A stretch of 64,000 bases of DNA from Ignavibacteriaceae bacterium (lineage in GTDB: Bacteria; Bacteroidota; Ignavibacteria; Ignavibacteriales; Ignavibacteriaceae): assembly GCA_013388525.1 (NCBI GenBank), contig JACAFA010000241.1, positions 67,959 to 131,958 on the forward strand. The letters are read 5' to 3'. Under the pieces are notes generated by a model that was not told the origin of the DNA, did not search any database, and saw only the letters and a program-made list of their open reading frames with translations. Position numbers and translations under genes: made by a program. Below are positions 63,918 through 64,000 of this stretch, in pieces. Position 1 is the stretch's first letter. Each line of letters starts with the position of its first letter.

Positions 63918-64000
63918 CATTTGCTAATTACAAATCGATTTAATTTGACTTTCTGAAAAATTAATTGCATAATATATTCAGTAATTCTTCTCTACTACGA

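Noticed and set aside
1..64000. CRISPR array or prophage
   Set aside because: No regularly spaced repeats of 24-40 bases with unique spacers were seen, and no phage structural, terminase or integrase genes are present.

Overview
The window looks like a chromosome segment of a low-GC, Gram-negative bacterium of the Bacteroidota/Chlorobiota superphylum, most probably Ignavibacteriota. Three observations support this. Several secreted proteins end in a type IX secretion (T9SS) sorting domain with the FPNPFNPST-type motif. The tmRNA encodes the tag GEYNYALAA, which is close to the Bacteroidetes tag. Many genes have weak or no Shine-Dalgarno sites and use TTG starts. No rRNA, prophage or CRISPR array is visible.

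Layout. 1-2220: adenosine deaminase (cut by the left edge), a TPR lipoprotein and a DUF3467 protein. 2221-2619: a terminator and short palindromic repeats. 2620-5062: two LptF/LptG-type permeases on the minus strand. 5147-10327: secreted and lipoprotein genes of unknown function, an M20 peptidase, YgfZ and a PduO-type adenosyltransferase. 10368-10728: tmRNA, followed by a broken GIY-YIG nuclease gene bracketed by two related hairpin repeats. 11293-14632: DUF2752, TM2, dapF, a PHP-domain protein and tRNA-Arg(CCG). 14716-19979: a TPR protein, efp, accB, accC, gcvH and guaA. 20025-30277: a TPR plus periplasmic-binding fusion, radC, envelope proteins, PhoH, mazG, ridA, pabA/trpG, panD, a LytR_C protein, rsfS and argS.

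30397-34653 is the most distinctive part. It is a foreign-looking block whose codon choice is richer in C-ending codons than its neighbours. It carries an NTF2-like gene, an ArsR-controlled run of SRPBCC, VOC and SnoaL-type genes, and a DUF1801 gene. The units are separated by imperfect palindromes of about 135 bp that begin CCGCTAAC and end GTTAGCGG or GTTAGCAG. This resembles an integron-type gene cassette array, or another repeat-bounded cassette system, inserted between argS and the comF-type gene. No integrase is present in the window.

34700-49843 returns to ordinary chromosome: a comF-type gene, a palindrome cluster, a VWA protein, surE, pgeF, an EamA transporter, folB, folK (with no canonical start codon), a deoxynucleoside kinase, a glycosyltransferase 9, Ppx/GppA, lepA, lepB, a T9SS-exported subtilisin and an O-methyltransferase. 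49860-63860 holds a small protein of unknown function, a MarR regulator, an IMPACT/YigZ protein, uvrA and then an envelope-oriented group: three more T9SS substrates, a DUF1028 protein, lipoproteins and a TonB-dependent receptor.

Most genes are housekeeping: fatty acid synthesis (accBC), folate (folB, folK, pabA), pantothenate (panD), translation (efp, lepA, argS, rsfS, tmRNA) and DNA repair (uvrA, radC). All calls rest on reading the sequence and on knowledge of protein families; no database search was run.
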